Of a DNA stretch of 64,000 nucleotides, positions 39,828 through 49,919 are shown piece after piece. Position numbers and translations under genes: made by a program. This DNA is from Vibrio sinensis (lineage in GTDB: Bacteria > Pseudomonadota > Gammaproteobacteria > Enterobacterales > Vibrionaceae). The notes beneath the pieces are model-generated. The model was not told the origin of the DNA and did no database searches. It was given only the letters and a program-made list of their open reading frames with translations. Every line of letters begins with the position of its first letter. Position 1 is the first letter of the stretch. The DNA lies in contig NZ_QVMU01000002.1 in NCBI RefSeq assembly GCF_003605645.1, forward strand, positions 1-64,000, written 5' to 3'.

Positions 39828-40868
39828 GTGAGTAGCAATAACACTTCTCTAAGCTATAAAGACGCTGGTGTTGATATCGATGCAGGCAATGCACTGGTTG
39901 ATCGAATCAAAGGTGCTGTAAAGCGTACTCGTCGCCCTGAAGTTATGGGTGGCATTGGTGGCTTCGGTGCTCTTTGCGAACTACCAACAAAATACAAACA
40001 ACCCGTTCTCGTTTCTGGTACTGATGGTGTCGGTACTAAGTTACGTTTAGCTCTGGATATGAAAAAGCATGACACTATTGGTATCGACCTCGTCGCCATG
40101 TGTGTCAACGACCTAATTGTACAAGGCGCCGAACCTCTTTTCTTCCTAGATTACTACGCAACAGGCAAGCTAGATGTTGATACAGCCGCTGATGTAGTCT
40201 CTGGTATTGCTGATGGCTGCGTTCAAGCTGGATGTGCTCTGATCGGCGGTGAAACCGCTGAAATGCCAGGTATGTACGAAGGTGAAGACTATGATGTCGC
40301 TGGTTTCTGTGTCGGTGTTGTCGAAAAAGAAGACATTATTGACGGAACCAAAGTAGCGGCAGGTAACGCGTTAATCGCTGTCGGTTCAAGCGGACCTCAC
40401 TCAAACGGTTACTCTCTCGTACGTAAAATACTTGAAGTGTCTGGCGCAGATAAAAACGAAGAACTTCAAGGCCGTACCATTGGCGAACATTTACTAGAAC
40501 CAACAAAAATCTACATTAAATCTGCACTAAAAATGATCGAGCAACATGACATTCATGCTATCTCGCACATTACTGGTGGCGGCTTCTGGGAAAACATTCC
40601 ACGCGTATTGCCGCAAGGAACAAAAGCTGTGATTGATGGCAGTAGTTGGGAATGGCCAATTATCTTTAAGTGGCTTCAAGAAAAAGGCAATGTTACGACA
40701 CACGAGATGTACCGTACATTTAACTGTGGCGTTGGTCTAATCATTGCTCTTCCACAAGAGCAAGCCGATGCAGCGGTCAAACTACTACAACAAGAAGGCG
40801 AAAACGCATGGGTAATCGGTCAGATTGCACTAGCTCAAGCCGAAGAAGAACAAGTAGAGATAAAATAA
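39828..40868 (+). CDS. purM: Phosphoribosylformylglycinamidine cyclo-ligase
   Basis: Fifth step of purine synthesis, closing the imidazole ring to give AIR. The start is GTG with a TGAGGA site. It is an ATP-binding AIRS-family protein of 346 aa. Motifs include [16 protein letters not shown] at the N-terminus, [10 protein letters not shown], and [13 protein letters not shown]. The purN ATG lies 2 bp after its stop, so the two form a coupled operon as in E. coli. Confidence 0.97.
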   Translation: MSSNNTSLSYKDAGVDIDAGNALVDRIKGAVKRTRRPEVMGGIGGFGALCELPTKYKQPVLVSGTDGVGTKLRLALDMKKHDTIGIDLVAMCVNDLIVQGAEPLFFLDYYATGKLDVDTAADVVSGIADGCVQAGCALIGGETAEMPGMYEGEDYDVAGFCVGVVEKEDIIDGTKVAAGNALIAVGSSGPHSNGYSLVRKILEVSGADKNEELQGRTIGEHLLEPTKIYIKSALKMIEQHDIHAISHITGGGFWENIPRVLPQGTKAVIDGSSWEWPIIFKWLQEKGNVTTHEMYRTFNCGVGLIIALPQEQADAAVKLLQQEGENAWVIGQIALAQAEEEQVEIK

Positions 40869-40870
40869 GT

Positions 40871-41512
40871 ATGAAGAGTATTGTCGTTTTAGTTTCAGGA
40901 AATGGAACCAATTTACAGGCCATTATCGATGCTTGTGAAACCAACATCAGCAACGGAAAAGTCACAGCTGTGTTTTCAAACAAAGCGGAGGCTTTTGCCC
41001 TAGAGCGTGCGAAAAAAGCTGGTGCCGCAGGTATATTTCTAGATCCTAACGACTTCGATACTCGTGATGCTTTCGATCAAGAGCTAATGCGTCAAATTGA
41101 TGAGTATGAGCCAACCTTGCTCATTTTAGCCGGCTATATGCGTATTTTAAGTGGCGAATTTGTTCGCCACTATATGGGGCGAATGATCAATATCCACCCA
41201 TCGCTACTACCAAAGTACCCTGGGTTAAATACTTATCAACGTGCTATCCATGCAGGTGACGAAGAACATGGAACCAGTGTCCATTTCGTCACTGAACAAC
41301 TCGATGGTGGCCCAGTGATCTTACAAGCTAAAGTACCCATCTTCGATGAAGATACGGTCGAGACTCTTACTCAACGCGTGCAAACTCAAGAGCACCTTAT
41401 CTACCCTATGGTGACTAAGTGGTTTGTTGAGGGGCGTTTAGAAATGCGAGATGGAAAGAGCGCCTACCTCGATGGTACTTTGCTTAGCATGTATGGCTAC
41501 GCTGAAGAATAA
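40871..41512 (+). CDS. purN: Phosphoribosylglycinamide formyltransferase
   Basis: Third step of purine synthesis, transferring the formyl group from 10-formyl-THF to GAR. The start at 40871 (MKSIVVLVSGNGTNLQAII) gives 213 aa, near E. coli PurN (212). The phosphate-binding GNGTNLQA, the catalytic triad region MINIHPSLLPKYPG (Asn, His) and a later HGTSVHFV-type motif with the Asp in LDGGPVI are visible. Confidence 0.97.
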   Translation: MKSIVVLVSGNGTNLQAIIDACETNISNGKVTAVFSNKAEAFALERAKKAGAAGIFLDPNDFDTRDAFDQELMRQIDEYEPTLLILAGYMRILSGEFVRHYMGRMINIHPSLLPKYPGLNTYQRAIHAGDEEHGTSVHFVTEQLDGGPVILQAKVPIFDEDTVETLTQRVQTQEHLIYPMVTKWFVEGRLEMRDGKSAYLDGTLLSMYGYAEE

Positions 41513-41535
41513 AGAAAGCATAAATAGTGATGTTT

Positions 41536-41561
41536 AAAACGAGCCAATTGGCTCGTTTTTT
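41536..41561 (+). terminator. Terminator of purMN
   Basis: AAAACGAGCC and GGCTCGTTTT form a perfect palindrome around AATT, then more Ts. Confidence 0.8.
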
Positions 41562-41632
41562 ATTTCTCATCGTCCATTAATCCTCTGTTCATCCCCTACT
41601 GGCTACACTAGCCAAAAAATAAGGAGATAACG

Positions 41633-42319
41633 ATGGACCTTAAAACACTGCTTAATCAAGCACTCAATTCCGACCTTGTTCGTCAAGGTAAAGAACAGCT
41701 AAAACAACACTCAAACAAGACCAGCCACGCTTCTTCAAGCAAGAAGAATCAAAGTGCTCATTCTTTCGGTAATGGTGCTTTAGGAGCGAGTGCATTGGGG
41801 GGCGGTCTCATTGGTTTACTCATGGGCTCAAAAAAAAGCAAAGGTATGGGCAAAACCGCACTGAAAGCGGGAGGAGTTGCTGCACTCGGGGCCTTAGCTT
41901 ACAAAGTTTATAATGACTGGCAGCAATCACAGTCAAACATGACAGCCCAAGCACCAAGTACTTTCAATGAACATGATTCAATCCATAGTGAATTAATCTT
42001 CAAAGCAATGATTGCAGCGGCCAAAGCTGATGGGCATGTCGATCCCCAAGAAATGAGTCATATTGAACAAGCGATACAAAAAGCGGGCGCAGATTCACAG
42101 CTTCAGCAAATGCTTCATCAAGAACTTAATAAACCATTAGACCCAACGCAAATAGCCAGACTTGCCACAACGCCGCAACAAGCTTCGGAAATTTATTTGG
42201 CGTCATTGCTGGTCATCGATGAACAAAACTTCATGGAGAAAGCTTACTTACAAGAACTCGCTAAGCAAATGCAACTCTCACCACAAGTCACTGAACAGTT
42301 AGCCAAACAGCTCCACTAG
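41633..42319 (+). CDS. DUF533 / YebE-like membrane-associated protein
   Basis: A 228-aa protein that I place in DUF533 (E. coli YebE type). A Lys/Ser/His-rich N-terminus is followed by a glycine-rich hydrophobic stretch (about residues 48-85, GALGASALGGGLIGLLMG) and a helical C-terminal domain from about residue 120, which resembles the TerB fold (AAAKADGHVDPQEMSHIEQA). The function is unknown; YebE responds to envelope stress in E. coli. A strong AAGGAG site precedes the ATG. Confidence 0.82.
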   Translation: MDLKTLLNQALNSDLVRQGKEQLKQHSNKTSHASSSKKNQSAHSFGNGALGASALGGGLIGLLMGSKKSKGMGKTALKAGGVAALGALAYKVYNDWQQSQSNMTAQAPSTFNEHDSIHSELIFKAMIAAAKADGHVDPQEMSHIEQAIQKAGADSQLQQMLHQELNKPLDPTQIARLATTPQQASEIYLASLLVIDEQNFMEKAYLQELAKQMQLSPQVTEQLAKQLH

Positions 42320-42439
42320 ACAAGTTGTTTAAAAATCGACCATGCTATTCATTGGGTTGAGCCAGAACAAACTTACGCCTTTGAGTTTACAATGTGACAG
42401 AGGTATAGTTGAGAACAGTTATCAAATTGGAATATTGAC

Positions 42440-42649
42440 ATGCAAGTATATGGTTGTTGTGATTTAGTTCGTGAATTTTATGCTCAAATTGGTAGTGGCG
42501 ATCAAGGCTACATACCTAAAGCGATTTCTTGTGTTGTTAAAACCTTAAACGAGATTGCAGCTGACGAGTCTTTATCAAAAGAGACTCGCGAAAAAGCGGC
42601 ATTTGCTGCAGCAAATCTACTCATCTCAGATTTCGAGGATAAGGAATGA
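42440..42649 (+). CDS. yaeP: YaeP family protein
   Basis: A 69-aa protein homologous to E. coli YaeP. Shared blocks are [27 protein letters not shown] and [12 protein letters not shown]. The function is unknown. Its last 4 bases overlap the next start (ATGA), so it is coupled to the DUF4250 gene. Confidence 0.85.
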   Translation: MQVYGCCDLVREFYAQIGSGDQGYIPKAISCVVKTLNEIAADESLSKETREKAAFAAANLLISDFEDKE

Positions 42650-42837
42650 ACTTAACCAATTTTGAGAGTATGGACACCATCATGCTGATGAGCATCGTCA
42701 ACTTAAAGCTACGTGATGATTTCAACGGTGACCTAAACGAACTCGCTGTATTTTTTGATATTGATAAAGCCGCTTTAGAAAGCAAGCTTGCAACCGCAGG
42801 ATTTGAGTTTTTACCTGAAGTCGGGCAATTTCGCTAA
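42646..42837 (+). CDS. DUF4250 domain-containing protein
   Basis: A 63-aa acidic protein starting [19 protein letters not shown], with a segment [20 protein letters not shown] assign it to DUF4250 by recall; the function is unknown. It is translationally coupled to yaeP, so the two may work together. Confidence 0.75.
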   Translation: MNLTNFESMDTIMLMSIVNLKLRDDFNGDLNELAVFFDIDKAALESKLATAGFEFLPEVGQFR

Positions 42838-42883
42838 GCAAACGACATCTTTGCTCAGATAGATATTCAAAACATCGAAATAC

Positions 42884-42912
42884 AAAAAAACCGCCAGTAG
42901 GCGGTTTTTTTA
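42884..42912. terminator. Bidirectional terminator after the yaeP pair
   Basis: AAAAAACCGCC and GGCGGTTTTTT flank a 4-base loop, shared with the convergent DUF3622 gene. Confidence 0.85.
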
Positions 42913-42928
42913 AATCTCAGTGCAGTAA

Positions 42929-43255
42929 TTACTCTGCATCATCTTCGAATTCTTCTTCAGCTTCAGCTGCTGCTTCGTAACGAGCACGTCTTTCAGCTGC
43001 TTCACGAGCTTGACGCTCTTCGCGTTCTTGGCGCTCTTGACGTTGCTGTCCTTTACGCTCGTTGCGTACAACTTGGTTTTGTACGAAACCTGCTAGCTCT
43101 TTTTCAGCCCAAGCTTGTGCCAATTCTGCACTTTCGAAGCCTGCTTCACGCTTTGAAACTACTGTTTTACGAGAAGTAACTTGACGAGTGATTTCTGCTG
43201 TCCAAGCGTTACGTTTTTCAGTTACGCGAATAGCAAATTTTTTATTTTTAGACAT
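42929..43255 (-). CDS. DUF3622 family protein with charged coiled-coil tail
   Basis: A 108-aa protein. The N-terminal 60 residues (NKKFAIRVTEKRNAWTAEIT) are a small domain that I recall as DUF3622, found mainly in Vibrionaceae. From about residue 63 it is a run of Arg, Glu, Gln and Ala, probably one long helix. The last dozen residues are strongly acidic. The function is unknown; the charge pattern would suit nucleic-acid or ribosome contact, but that is a guess. Confidence 0.75.
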   Translation of the reverse strand: MSKNKKFAIRVTEKRNAWTAEITRQVTSRKTVVSKREAGFESAELAQAWAEKELAGFVQNQVVRNERKGQQRQERQEREERQAREAAERRARYEAAAEAEEEFEDDAE

Positions 43256-43279
43256 TTCTAATGTTCCTAAGGGATTACT

Positions 43280-43436
43280 ATACCAATTTAGATAAGTATT
43301 TAATTATTGTCGCCAATTAAAGTCGCTTTATCAGTATTGGAGATATTCGATTTAAGCCCATTAGTGACTTGTTCTCCGCCATGATTACCGCGATTTTCTG
43401 AATAACACCCTAACTACAGCTTATCCATATTGGTAT
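43280..43436. repeat. MITE-like element with 17-bp inverted arms
   Basis: ATACCAATTTAGATAAG (43280-43296) and the complement of 43420-43436 agree at 15 of 17 bases. They enclose about 123 bp of non-coding sequence. The arm resembles those of a smaller inverted repeat between dnaK and dnaJ. This looks like a non-autonomous mobile or repeat unit; no target duplication was checked. Confidence 0.45.
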
Positions 43437-43566
43437 TAAGGGATAGGTCAACGTGCGTTGAGGATTGTATGCCATCCCTTGGCAAGCGCGGTATTAGAGC
43501 ACAAATGAATCATTTTTGCTGTACTTTTTTTAGCGAAAATGAGGTTTTTTATTTATGGCTGTAAAA

Positions 43567-43600
43567 CAAAAACCGCCCAAACGTTAGCTCAGGCGGCTTA
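43567..43600 (-). terminator. Terminator of purL
   Basis: A stem of AGCCGCC with GGGCGGTT lies after the purL stop, followed on the minus strand by Ts. Confidence 0.7.
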
Positions 43601-43650
43601 TCTCACTTCGACTCACCTATCGGCAAATATCATGAGGTGTTATCGTTTGA

Positions 43651-46600
43651 CTAACCGAGATGTTTACGCGCATTTTGGAACATACGCATCCAAGGGCCAT
43701 TTTCCCCCCAACCTTCAGGAGCCCATGAGTTCGCAACCGTACGGAACACTCGTTCTGGATGCGGCATCATGATAGTAACGCGACCATCAGTGGTCGTTAA
43801 ACCGGTAATGGCATTTGGCGAACCATTTGGGTTGTTCGGGTATTGCTGAGTCGGATTACCTTGGTTATCAACATAACGCAATGCGACAGTACCTGATGCT
43901 TCAATCGCATTAAGGTGTTCACTATTGCGTACTTCCACTCGGCCTTCACCGTGAGAAACGGCGATAGGCATACGTGAACCTTGCATACCATTGAAGAAAA
44001 CCGAATCCGATTTTTGAACTTCAACCAAGCTAAAACGCGCCTCAAAACGTTCAGATTCGTTGCGCACGAATCGTGGCCAATATTCTGCACCAGGGATGAG
44101 TTCTCGCAGATTCGACAGCATCTGGCAACCGTTACACACACCTAAAGAGAACGTATCTTGACGTTTAAAGAAACCTTCAAACTGGTCACGTGCTTGTTCG
44201 TTGAACAGAATAGACTTCGCCCACCCCTCACCGGCACCTAGCACGTCTCCGTAAGAGAAGCCGCCACAAGCGACAAGGCCGTTATACTCTTCTAACACTG
44301 CTTGACCCGTTAAAATATCGCTCATATGGATATCTGTCGCTTCAAAACCAGCTCGGTCAAATGCAGCTGCCATTTCAACATGAGAGTTAACACCTTGCTC
44401 ACGTAAGATAGCCATCTTAGGTTTCGCGCCAGTGTTTACCATCGCTGCAGCGATGTAAGGCGCCGCAATGTCTTCATGAACATCAAAGCTTAATTTAGCG
44501 TTTAAGCCCGGATCTGAGTTATCCGCTTTTGCTTGATGCTCTTGATCAGCACATGCTGGGTTATCACGCAGAGATTGCATCTTATGCGTTGTTTCAGCCC
44601 AAATCGTACGTAACTCAGTACGGTTACGCTCTAGCACTACTGTATCACCGGATTTAATGATGATTTCATTGGAATCTTCAACTCTACCTATGACATGCGA
44701 ACATGCTTCAAGACCATTGACTGCAAGTGTTGACAGTACCGCATCTAAATCTTCATTTCGTACCTGAATCACCGCGCCCAACTCTTCATTAAATAGCGCA
44801 GCTAATGAGCCGTTACCATTATCAGAAGAAATCAATTCAGCAATATCGGCATGAACACCACAGTGACCAGCAAATGCCATCTCTGCCAGCGTGACAAATA
44901 GGCCGCCATCGCCTTTATCGTGGTAAGCAATCACTTGGTCCTTAGCCACTAGGGTTTGAATCGATTCATAGAAGCCTTTTAACTGCTCTGGACTGTCGAC
45001 ATCCGCCGGCTTATCACCAAGCTGTTTGTAAACTTGAGCTAGAGCTGTCGCACCTAGGCGATTCTTACCATTACCTAGATCGATAAGAACAAGGCTAGTG
45101 TCCCCTTTATCAGTTCTTAGCTGAGGCGTCACTGTCTTACGAACATCCTCAATACGAGCAAATGCCGTAATAACAAGAGAGAGCGGCGAAGTCACTTCTT
45201 TTTGTTCACCATTCTCTTCCCATTTGGTTTTCATCGACATGGAGTCTTTACCAACTGGGATTGTTAGCCCTAGAGCTGGACATAGCTCTTCACCGACGGC
45301 TTTTACTGCTTCATAAAGGCCAGCATCTTCACCGGGGTGACCGGCAGGAGACATCCAGTTCGCCGAGAGTTTGATATGTTTAATATCACCAATGTTTGTT
45401 GCAGCAATGTTCGTGATGGCTTCACCAACCGCTAAACGCGCCGATGCACCAAAATCAAGCAGAGCCACTGGGGTGCGTTCGCCCATCGACATAGCTTCAC
45501 CATGATAAGTATCATAGCTAGCCGCAGTTACCGCACAGTTAGCGACTGGCACCTGCCATGGACCTACCATTTGGTCACGAGCAACAAGACCTGTCACAGA
45601 ACGATCACCGATGGTGATAAGGAATGTTTTTTCTGCAACCGTTGGCAGACGCAATACGCGCTCAATAGCATCGTTTAGTTCAATGCCACTGCAATCCATT
45701 GCTGGGTTATTAACTTTTAACGTCGTTGCATCGCGGTGCATCTTCGGTGTTTTACCTAATAAGATATCCATCGGCATATCAATAGGCGTATTGTCGAAAT
45801 GTGAATCTTGTAGTTTCAATTCGCGTTCTTCTGTAGCGACACCAACTACAGCATACGGTGCTCGTTCACGCTTACAAATTGCATCAAATGTCGCCATATG
45901 TTCTGGCGCAACGGCCATAACATAACGCTCTTGCGACTCATTACACCATATTTCAAGAGGGCTCATGCCCGGCTCATCATTAGGTACGTCACGTAACTGG
46001 AAAATACCACCACGTTCGCCATCATCAACAAGTTCAGGAAGCGCATTAGAGATACCACCCGCACCCACATCGTGGATAAATGCAATTGGGTTTGCATCAC
46101 CTAATTGCCAGCAACGGTCTATAACTTCCTGACAACGACGCTCCATCTCTGGGTTTTCACGTTGAACTGAAGCGAAATCTAAATCTTCAGCTGATTGTCC
46201 AGAAGCCATTGAAGAAGCGGCACCGCCACCCAGGCCGATATTCATCGCTGGCCCACCAAGAACGATTAGGCTAGCACCAACTGGGATCTCTTTCTTTTGA
46301 ACGTGTTCATCACGAATATTCCCCATACCACCAGCAATCATTATTGGCTTGTGGTAACCACGAACTTCTTCACCTGCGTGAGAATTCACTTTCTCTTCGT
46401 ACGTACGGAAATAACCCAATAAATTTGGACGACCGAATTCATTATTAAATGCAGCGCCACCTAATGGACCATCTAACATAATATCAAGTGCGGTAACGAT
46501 ACGACCTGGTTTACCAAAATCGGTTTCCCAAGGTTGCTCAAAACCAGGAATACGTAAGTTTGATGTTGTAAAACCGACAAGACCCGCTTTTGGTTTACCA

Positions 46601-47577
46601 CCAATACCCGTTGCACCCTCATCTCGGATCTCACCACCAGAACCCGTTGAAGCACCTGGCCATGGAGAAATAGCCGTTGGATGGTTGTGCGTTTCGACTT
46701 TCATCAGAATGTGCGTTTTTTCTTGGCTGTAACCATACTGACGAGTTTCAGGATTAGGGAAGAAACGCCCCACCTCAGAACCAACCATCACCGCTGCGTT
46801 GTCTTTATAAGCTGACAACACATGATCTGGCGTAACTTCAAAGGTGTTTTTAATCATTTTAAACAATGACTTATCTTGCTTGATGCCATCAATAGTCCAA
46901 TCAGCATTGAAAATTTTGTGGCGGCAGTGCTCTGAGTTCGCTTGAGCAAACATCATCAATTCAATATCAGTTGGATTGCGTTCAAGCTTAGTAACAAAGC
47001 TTTCTAGTAGGTAATCAATCTCATCTTCAGCCAAAGCAAGGCCTAGGGTAACGTTTGCTTTTTCAAGCGCTTTTCGTCCACCAGCAAGAAGATCGACATC
47101 TGCAACAGGAGCAGGTTCAGCGACATTAAACAATGCAGAAGCAGTCTCAACATCAGTTATCACAACTTCCATCATGCGATCATGGATTAGAGCTTTCAGT
47201 AAGACTAACTGTTCAGACGTTAACTCCGAAGCCAGTTCAACGTAATACGCCGTACCACGCTCTAAGCGCTTCACTTTGTCTAGACCACAGTTTTTTGCGA
47301 TATCAGTTGATTTAGAAGACCAAGGCGAGATCGTACCCGGGCGTGGCGTCACTAGCAGAAGCAAGCCTTCTGGCTTATGCTCTTCAATGGTTGGGCCGTA
47401 AGTCAGCAGTTTCTCTAACTTTTCAAGCTCTAGAGCATCTAGCTCCGACTTAAGATCAGCAAAGTGCATGAACTCAGCGTAAACACCTTTAACAGGCAAA
47501 TGTTGTTCACGGCAAAGTTCAAGTAGTTTGTTAGTACGAAACTCTGATAGAGCTGGGGAGCCACGCAAAATTCTCAT
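43651..47577 (-). CDS. purL: Phosphoribosylformylglycinamidine synthase
   Basis: Fourth step of purine synthesis, converting FGAR to FGAM with glutamine and ATP. A single large polypeptide of 1308 aa, the gammaproteobacterial fusion of PurS-, PurL- and PurQ-like parts. The start at 47577 gives [19 protein letters not shown], which aligns with E. coli. The C-terminal glutaminase has the nucleophile in [12 protein letters not shown] and the His/Glu pair in PHPERVFR. It carries a PurR box and is divergent from mltF. Confidence 0.97.
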   Translation of the reverse strand: MRILRGSPALSEFRTNKLLELCREQHLPVKGVYAEFMHFADLKSELDALELEKLEKLLTYGPTIEEHKPEGLLLLVTPRPGTISPWSSKSTDIAKNCGLDKVKRLERGTAYYVELASELTSEQLVLLKALIHDRMMEVVITDVETASALFNVAEPAPVADVDLLAGGRKALEKANVTLGLALAEDEIDYLLESFVTKLERNPTDIELMMFAQANSEHCRHKIFNADWTIDGIKQDKSLFKMIKNTFEVTPDHVLSAYKDNAAVMVGSEVGRFFPNPETRQYGYSQEKTHILMKVETHNHPTAISPWPGASTGSGGEIRDEGATGIGGKPKAGLVGFTTSNLRIPGFEQPWETDFGKPGRIVTALDIMLDGPLGGAAFNNEFGRPNLLGYFRTYEEKVNSHAGEEVRGYHKPIMIAGGMGNIRDEHVQKKEIPVGASLIVLGGPAMNIGLGGGAASSMASGQSAEDLDFASVQRENPEMERRCQEVIDRCWQLGDANPIAFIHDVGAGGISNALPELVDDGERGGIFQLRDVPNDEPGMSPLEIWCNESQERYVMAVAPEHMATFDAICKRERAPYAVVGVATEERELKLQDSHFDNTPIDMPMDILLGKTPKMHRDATTLKVNNPAMDCSGIELNDAIERVLRLPTVAEKTFLITIGDRSVTGLVARDQMVGPWQVPVANCAVTAASYDTYHGEAMSMGERTPVALLDFGASARLAVGEAITNIAATNIGDIKHIKLSANWMSPAGHPGEDAGLYEAVKAVGEELCPALGLTIPVGKDSMSMKTKWEENGEQKEVTSPLSLVITAFARIEDVRKTVTPQLRTDKGDTSLVLIDLGNGKNRLGATALAQVYKQLGDKPADVDSPEQLKGFYESIQTLVAKDQVIAYHDKGDGGLFVTLAEMAFAGHCGVHADIAELISSDNGNGSLAALFNEELGAVIQVRNEDLDAVLSTLAVNGLEACSHVIGRVEDSNEIIIKSGDTVVLERNRTELRTIWAETTHKMQSLRDNPACADQEHQAKADNSDPGLNAKLSFDVHEDIAAPYIAAAMVNTGAKPKMAILREQGVNSHVEMAAAFDRAGFEATDIHMSDILTGQAVLEEYNGLVACGGFSYGDVLGAGEGWAKSILFNEQARDQFEGFFKRQDTFSLGVCNGCQMLSNLRELIPGAEYWPRFVRNESERFEARFSLVEVQKSDSVFFNGMQGSRMPIAVSHGEGRVEVRNSEHLNAIEASGTVALRYVDNQGNPTQQYPNNPNGSPNAITGLTTTDGRVTIMMPHPERVFRTVANSWAPEGWGENGPWMRMFQNARKHLG

Positions 47578-47684
47578 GTGCTTAGGTCTCTTCTGCAATT
47601 GGTTAAGGTAATATTGCAATAAATTCAAATGTTTAATTAAAAAACATCAAACTCATACCAATCTTACCTCCTTGCTTTGAGCGC

Positions 47685-47713
47685 ATTATAAAGCATTTAT
47701 TTTTGTGATGTAA
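47685..47713 (-). promoter_or_regulatory. Predicted purL promoter
   Basis: On the minus strand, -35 TTACAT (47713-47708) and a perfect -10 TATAAT (47690-47685) have a 17-bp spacer. The PurR box lies 6 bp upstream of the -35. Confidence 0.65.
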
Positions 47714-47719
47714 CAGCAA

Positions 47720-47735
47720 ATGCAAACGTTTGCGT
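47720..47735. promoter_or_regulatory. PurR box of purL
   Basis: ATGCAAACGTTTGCGT matches the 16-bp PurR consensus at 15 positions. It sits in the purL/mltF gap and so places purL and purMN in one regulon. Confidence 0.87.
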
Positions 47736-47870
47736 CATTTTTTTCGTCAAATTTGAAATACAGCAACAATGTGAAAAAATCTATGTGGTAGTCGCGTTGA
47801 TTTTATTGTGATCTTGCCTTGTCACCTCACTCTGTTATAAATGCCGTACAGATGCATGAGACTCTTAAAC

Positions 47871-49442
47871 ATGAATAACTATTATCTCAACCGATTCAAA
47901 TCCTTTTTCCTACTGCTGACGACCTCTTTTTTATTGTTGGGTTGTCAAATTGAGTCAGAGCCAAAAAGCGATTTAGAACAAATCCGCGAGCGCGGAGTGC
48001 TACGTGTTGGCACGTTGAACAACCAACTCTCCTACTATATTGGTCCTGATGGACCAGCAGGGTTGGACTATGAGATTGCGCGCGAATTTGCCGATCAACT
48101 CGGCGTACGCTTAGAAATGAAGCCAGCTTATCGTATTTCAAGCCTCTATCCTGCCTTAGAAAAGGGAGAGATTGATATTATTGCGGCGGGGTTAACTCAA
48201 TCCGCAGAGCGCGTTCGCCGATTCCGAGCAGGGCCAGCTTACTATTATGTAAGCCAACAAATGGTGTATAAAAAAGGACAATGGCGCCCTAGAAACGTAA
48301 AACAGCTAGTCGACAGAGAAGCTGAATTGATCAAAGAGAATGATGGTAAGCCCGTTGTAACTATCGTCAGTGATTCACATATCACACAAACTCTGAGAAA
48401 CATCCAAAATCAATACCCTGAGTTTCAATACAGCGTAGAAGATGATGCCGATGTCCACGATCTGCTGAAGTTGGTTTCTGAGGGAAAAGTGCGCTTTACA
48501 GTCGCTGACTCGATTGAAGTATCCCTATCTCAACGCGTCTACCCTGATATTGCTTTAGCGTTTGAATTAACCGAAGACCAACCTATTTCATGGTTCCTTC
48601 GCCAATCTGAAGATGAAAGCCTTTACGCTTTAGTGATTGAATTTTTTGGCAACCTAAAACAGTCTGGGCAATTAGCGTCACTTGAGGAAAAATATATTGG
48701 TCACATTGGCAGCTTTGATTATGTTGATACCCGCGCATTTATCCGTGCACTCGATAGCAAGCTACCAAAATGGTCTCCTTTATTTAAAGAGTACTCAGAA
48801 GAGTTTGACTGGCGTTTGGTGGCCGCTTTAGGTTACCAAGAATCTCACTGGAATCCTTATGCTAAATCACCAACCGGTGTACGTGGCATGATGATGCTAA
48901 CACTGCCAACCGCAAAAAGTGTTGGCGTAACCAATCGTCTCGACCCTGAACAGTCGGTCAAAGGTGGGGTTGAGTATTTACGACGCATGGTGGCTCGAAT
49001 TCCAGACTCTGTCGATGAGCATGAGAAGATTTGGTTTGCGCTGGCTTCATATAATGTCGGTTACGGACATTTAATGGATGCGCGCCGTTTAACCAAGAAA
49101 CAAGGGGCGAACCCAGATTCTTGGGCTGATGTTAAAGATCGCCTTCCTTTACTGCGCCAGAAAAAATACTACTCACAAACTCGCTACGGGTATGCCCGAG
49201 GTGATGAAGCGAAAAATTACGTTGAAAACATACGTCGCTATTATCAAAGTATCATTGGCCATGTTGAGCAACAAGCGCCAGACGAGGGTGAAGTCAATAT
49301 AGAAGAATTGACGGTTATCCAAGTACCTGAAGCGTTATCAGGAGCTGCATCATCGGCTCTACCGACAACACAATCAGGCGCAAAACCAAGTGAGGAAAAA
49401 GCTTCTGCTGCAGTTTCAAGTTCTGCGACTACGCAACCTTAA
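47871..49442 (+). CDS. mltF: Membrane-bound lytic murein transglycosylase F
   Basis: Outer-membrane lipoprotein that cleaves peptidoglycan glycan strands. The start at 47871 gives a lipoprotein signal peptide with lipobox LLGC. A solute-binding-protein-type regulatory domain (about residues 40-265) is followed by a lytic transglycosylase domain with catalytic glutamate E324 in GYQESHWNP, then SPTGVRGMMMLT and NVGYGHLMDAR. The last 45 residues are Ala/Ser-rich. At 523 aa it is normal. It is divergent from purL as in E. coli. Confidence 0.95.
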   Translation: MNNYYLNRFKSFFLLLTTSFLLLGCQIESEPKSDLEQIRERGVLRVGTLNNQLSYYIGPDGPAGLDYEIAREFADQLGVRLEMKPAYRISSLYPALEKGEIDIIAAGLTQSAERVRRFRAGPAYYYVSQQMVYKKGQWRPRNVKQLVDREAELIKENDGKPVVTIVSDSHITQTLRNIQNQYPEFQYSVEDDADVHDLLKLVSEGKVRFTVADSIEVSLSQRVYPDIALAFELTEDQPISWFLRQSEDESLYALVIEFFGNLKQSGQLASLEEKYIGHIGSFDYVDTRAFIRALDSKLPKWSPLFKEYSEEFDWRLVAALGYQESHWNPYAKSPTGVRGMMMLTLPTAKSVGVTNRLDPEQSVKGGVEYLRRMVARIPDSVDEHEKIWFALASYNVGYGHLMDARRLTKKQGANPDSWADVKDRLPLLRQKKYYSQTRYGYARGDEAKNYVENIRRYYQSIIGHVEQQAPDEGEVNIEELTVIQVPEALSGAASSALPTTQSGAKPSEEKASAAVSSSATTQP

Positions 49443-49482
49443 ACTTAACCAATCCGAATAAGAAAATTACCTGATGGTAATG

Positions 49483-49514
49483 AAAAGGAGCACCTACGAT
49501 AGGAGCTCCTTTTG
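49483..49514 (+). terminator. Terminator of mltF
   Basis: AAAAGGAGC and GCTCCTTTT form a 9-bp perfect stem ending in Ts, about 40 bp after the mltF stop. Confidence 0.8.
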
Positions 49515-49919
49515 CTTTCTAGGTGCTCATAATTAGCACTCATAAAAGAAAACAGTGCTGTCGATCAAATATTACAGAATACCATCTTATTAAGCGCACT
49601 ATTCCCCTTGAAAATATTGTGTACAACCCATATATATTGAACCACTAAGATTTGTTTCATCACACTATTTGTCATCATTCGTATATTCATAAAAATTGCG
49701 ATCATTGACCAACATCGCGCATGATTTTTACATGCTGATGGGCTCATGGATTCAGTAATATCTTTGCTGACACTAATACCTCGCACTTTTCACTTTTTGT
49801 AAAAGAGTCAATTGCCATTGGGCGGTGCACTGTCGCGCTCGAGGTAAAAATAGCGAGATGAGATTTATGGTAGTGGCAGTTTTGCCATAGGTATTTTTCG
49901 TATAATTGGAGGTTATTTT
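49515..49919. other. Unexplained gap between mltF and the small basic ORF
   Basis: About 405 bp with no credible gene on either strand and no recognised element. It has a small inverted repeat TGGCAGTTTTGCCA near 49873-49886 and a perfect TATAAT at 49900-49905. In E. coli, mltF and tadA are adjacent, so this region looks like added or lineage-specific sequence. Confidence 0.5.

Larger units (their letters stand above)
43256..43650. other. Intergenic region between purL and the DUF3622 gene
   Basis: A 395-bp region with no credible gene. It contains a repeat-like element with inverted arms (43280-43436), a shorter inverted repeat AAGGGAT/ATCCCTT near 43439-43486, and the purL terminator. Confidence 0.6.

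Noticed and set aside
43539-43772. A plus-strand frame over the end of purL
   Set aside because: It runs through the purL terminator and overlaps the conserved purL C-terminus; no support as a gene.
49565-49786. A 73-codon minus-strand frame in the mltF-tadA gap
   Set aside because: Ordinary composition, no ribosome-binding site or promoter, and no family. I treat the stretch as non-coding.
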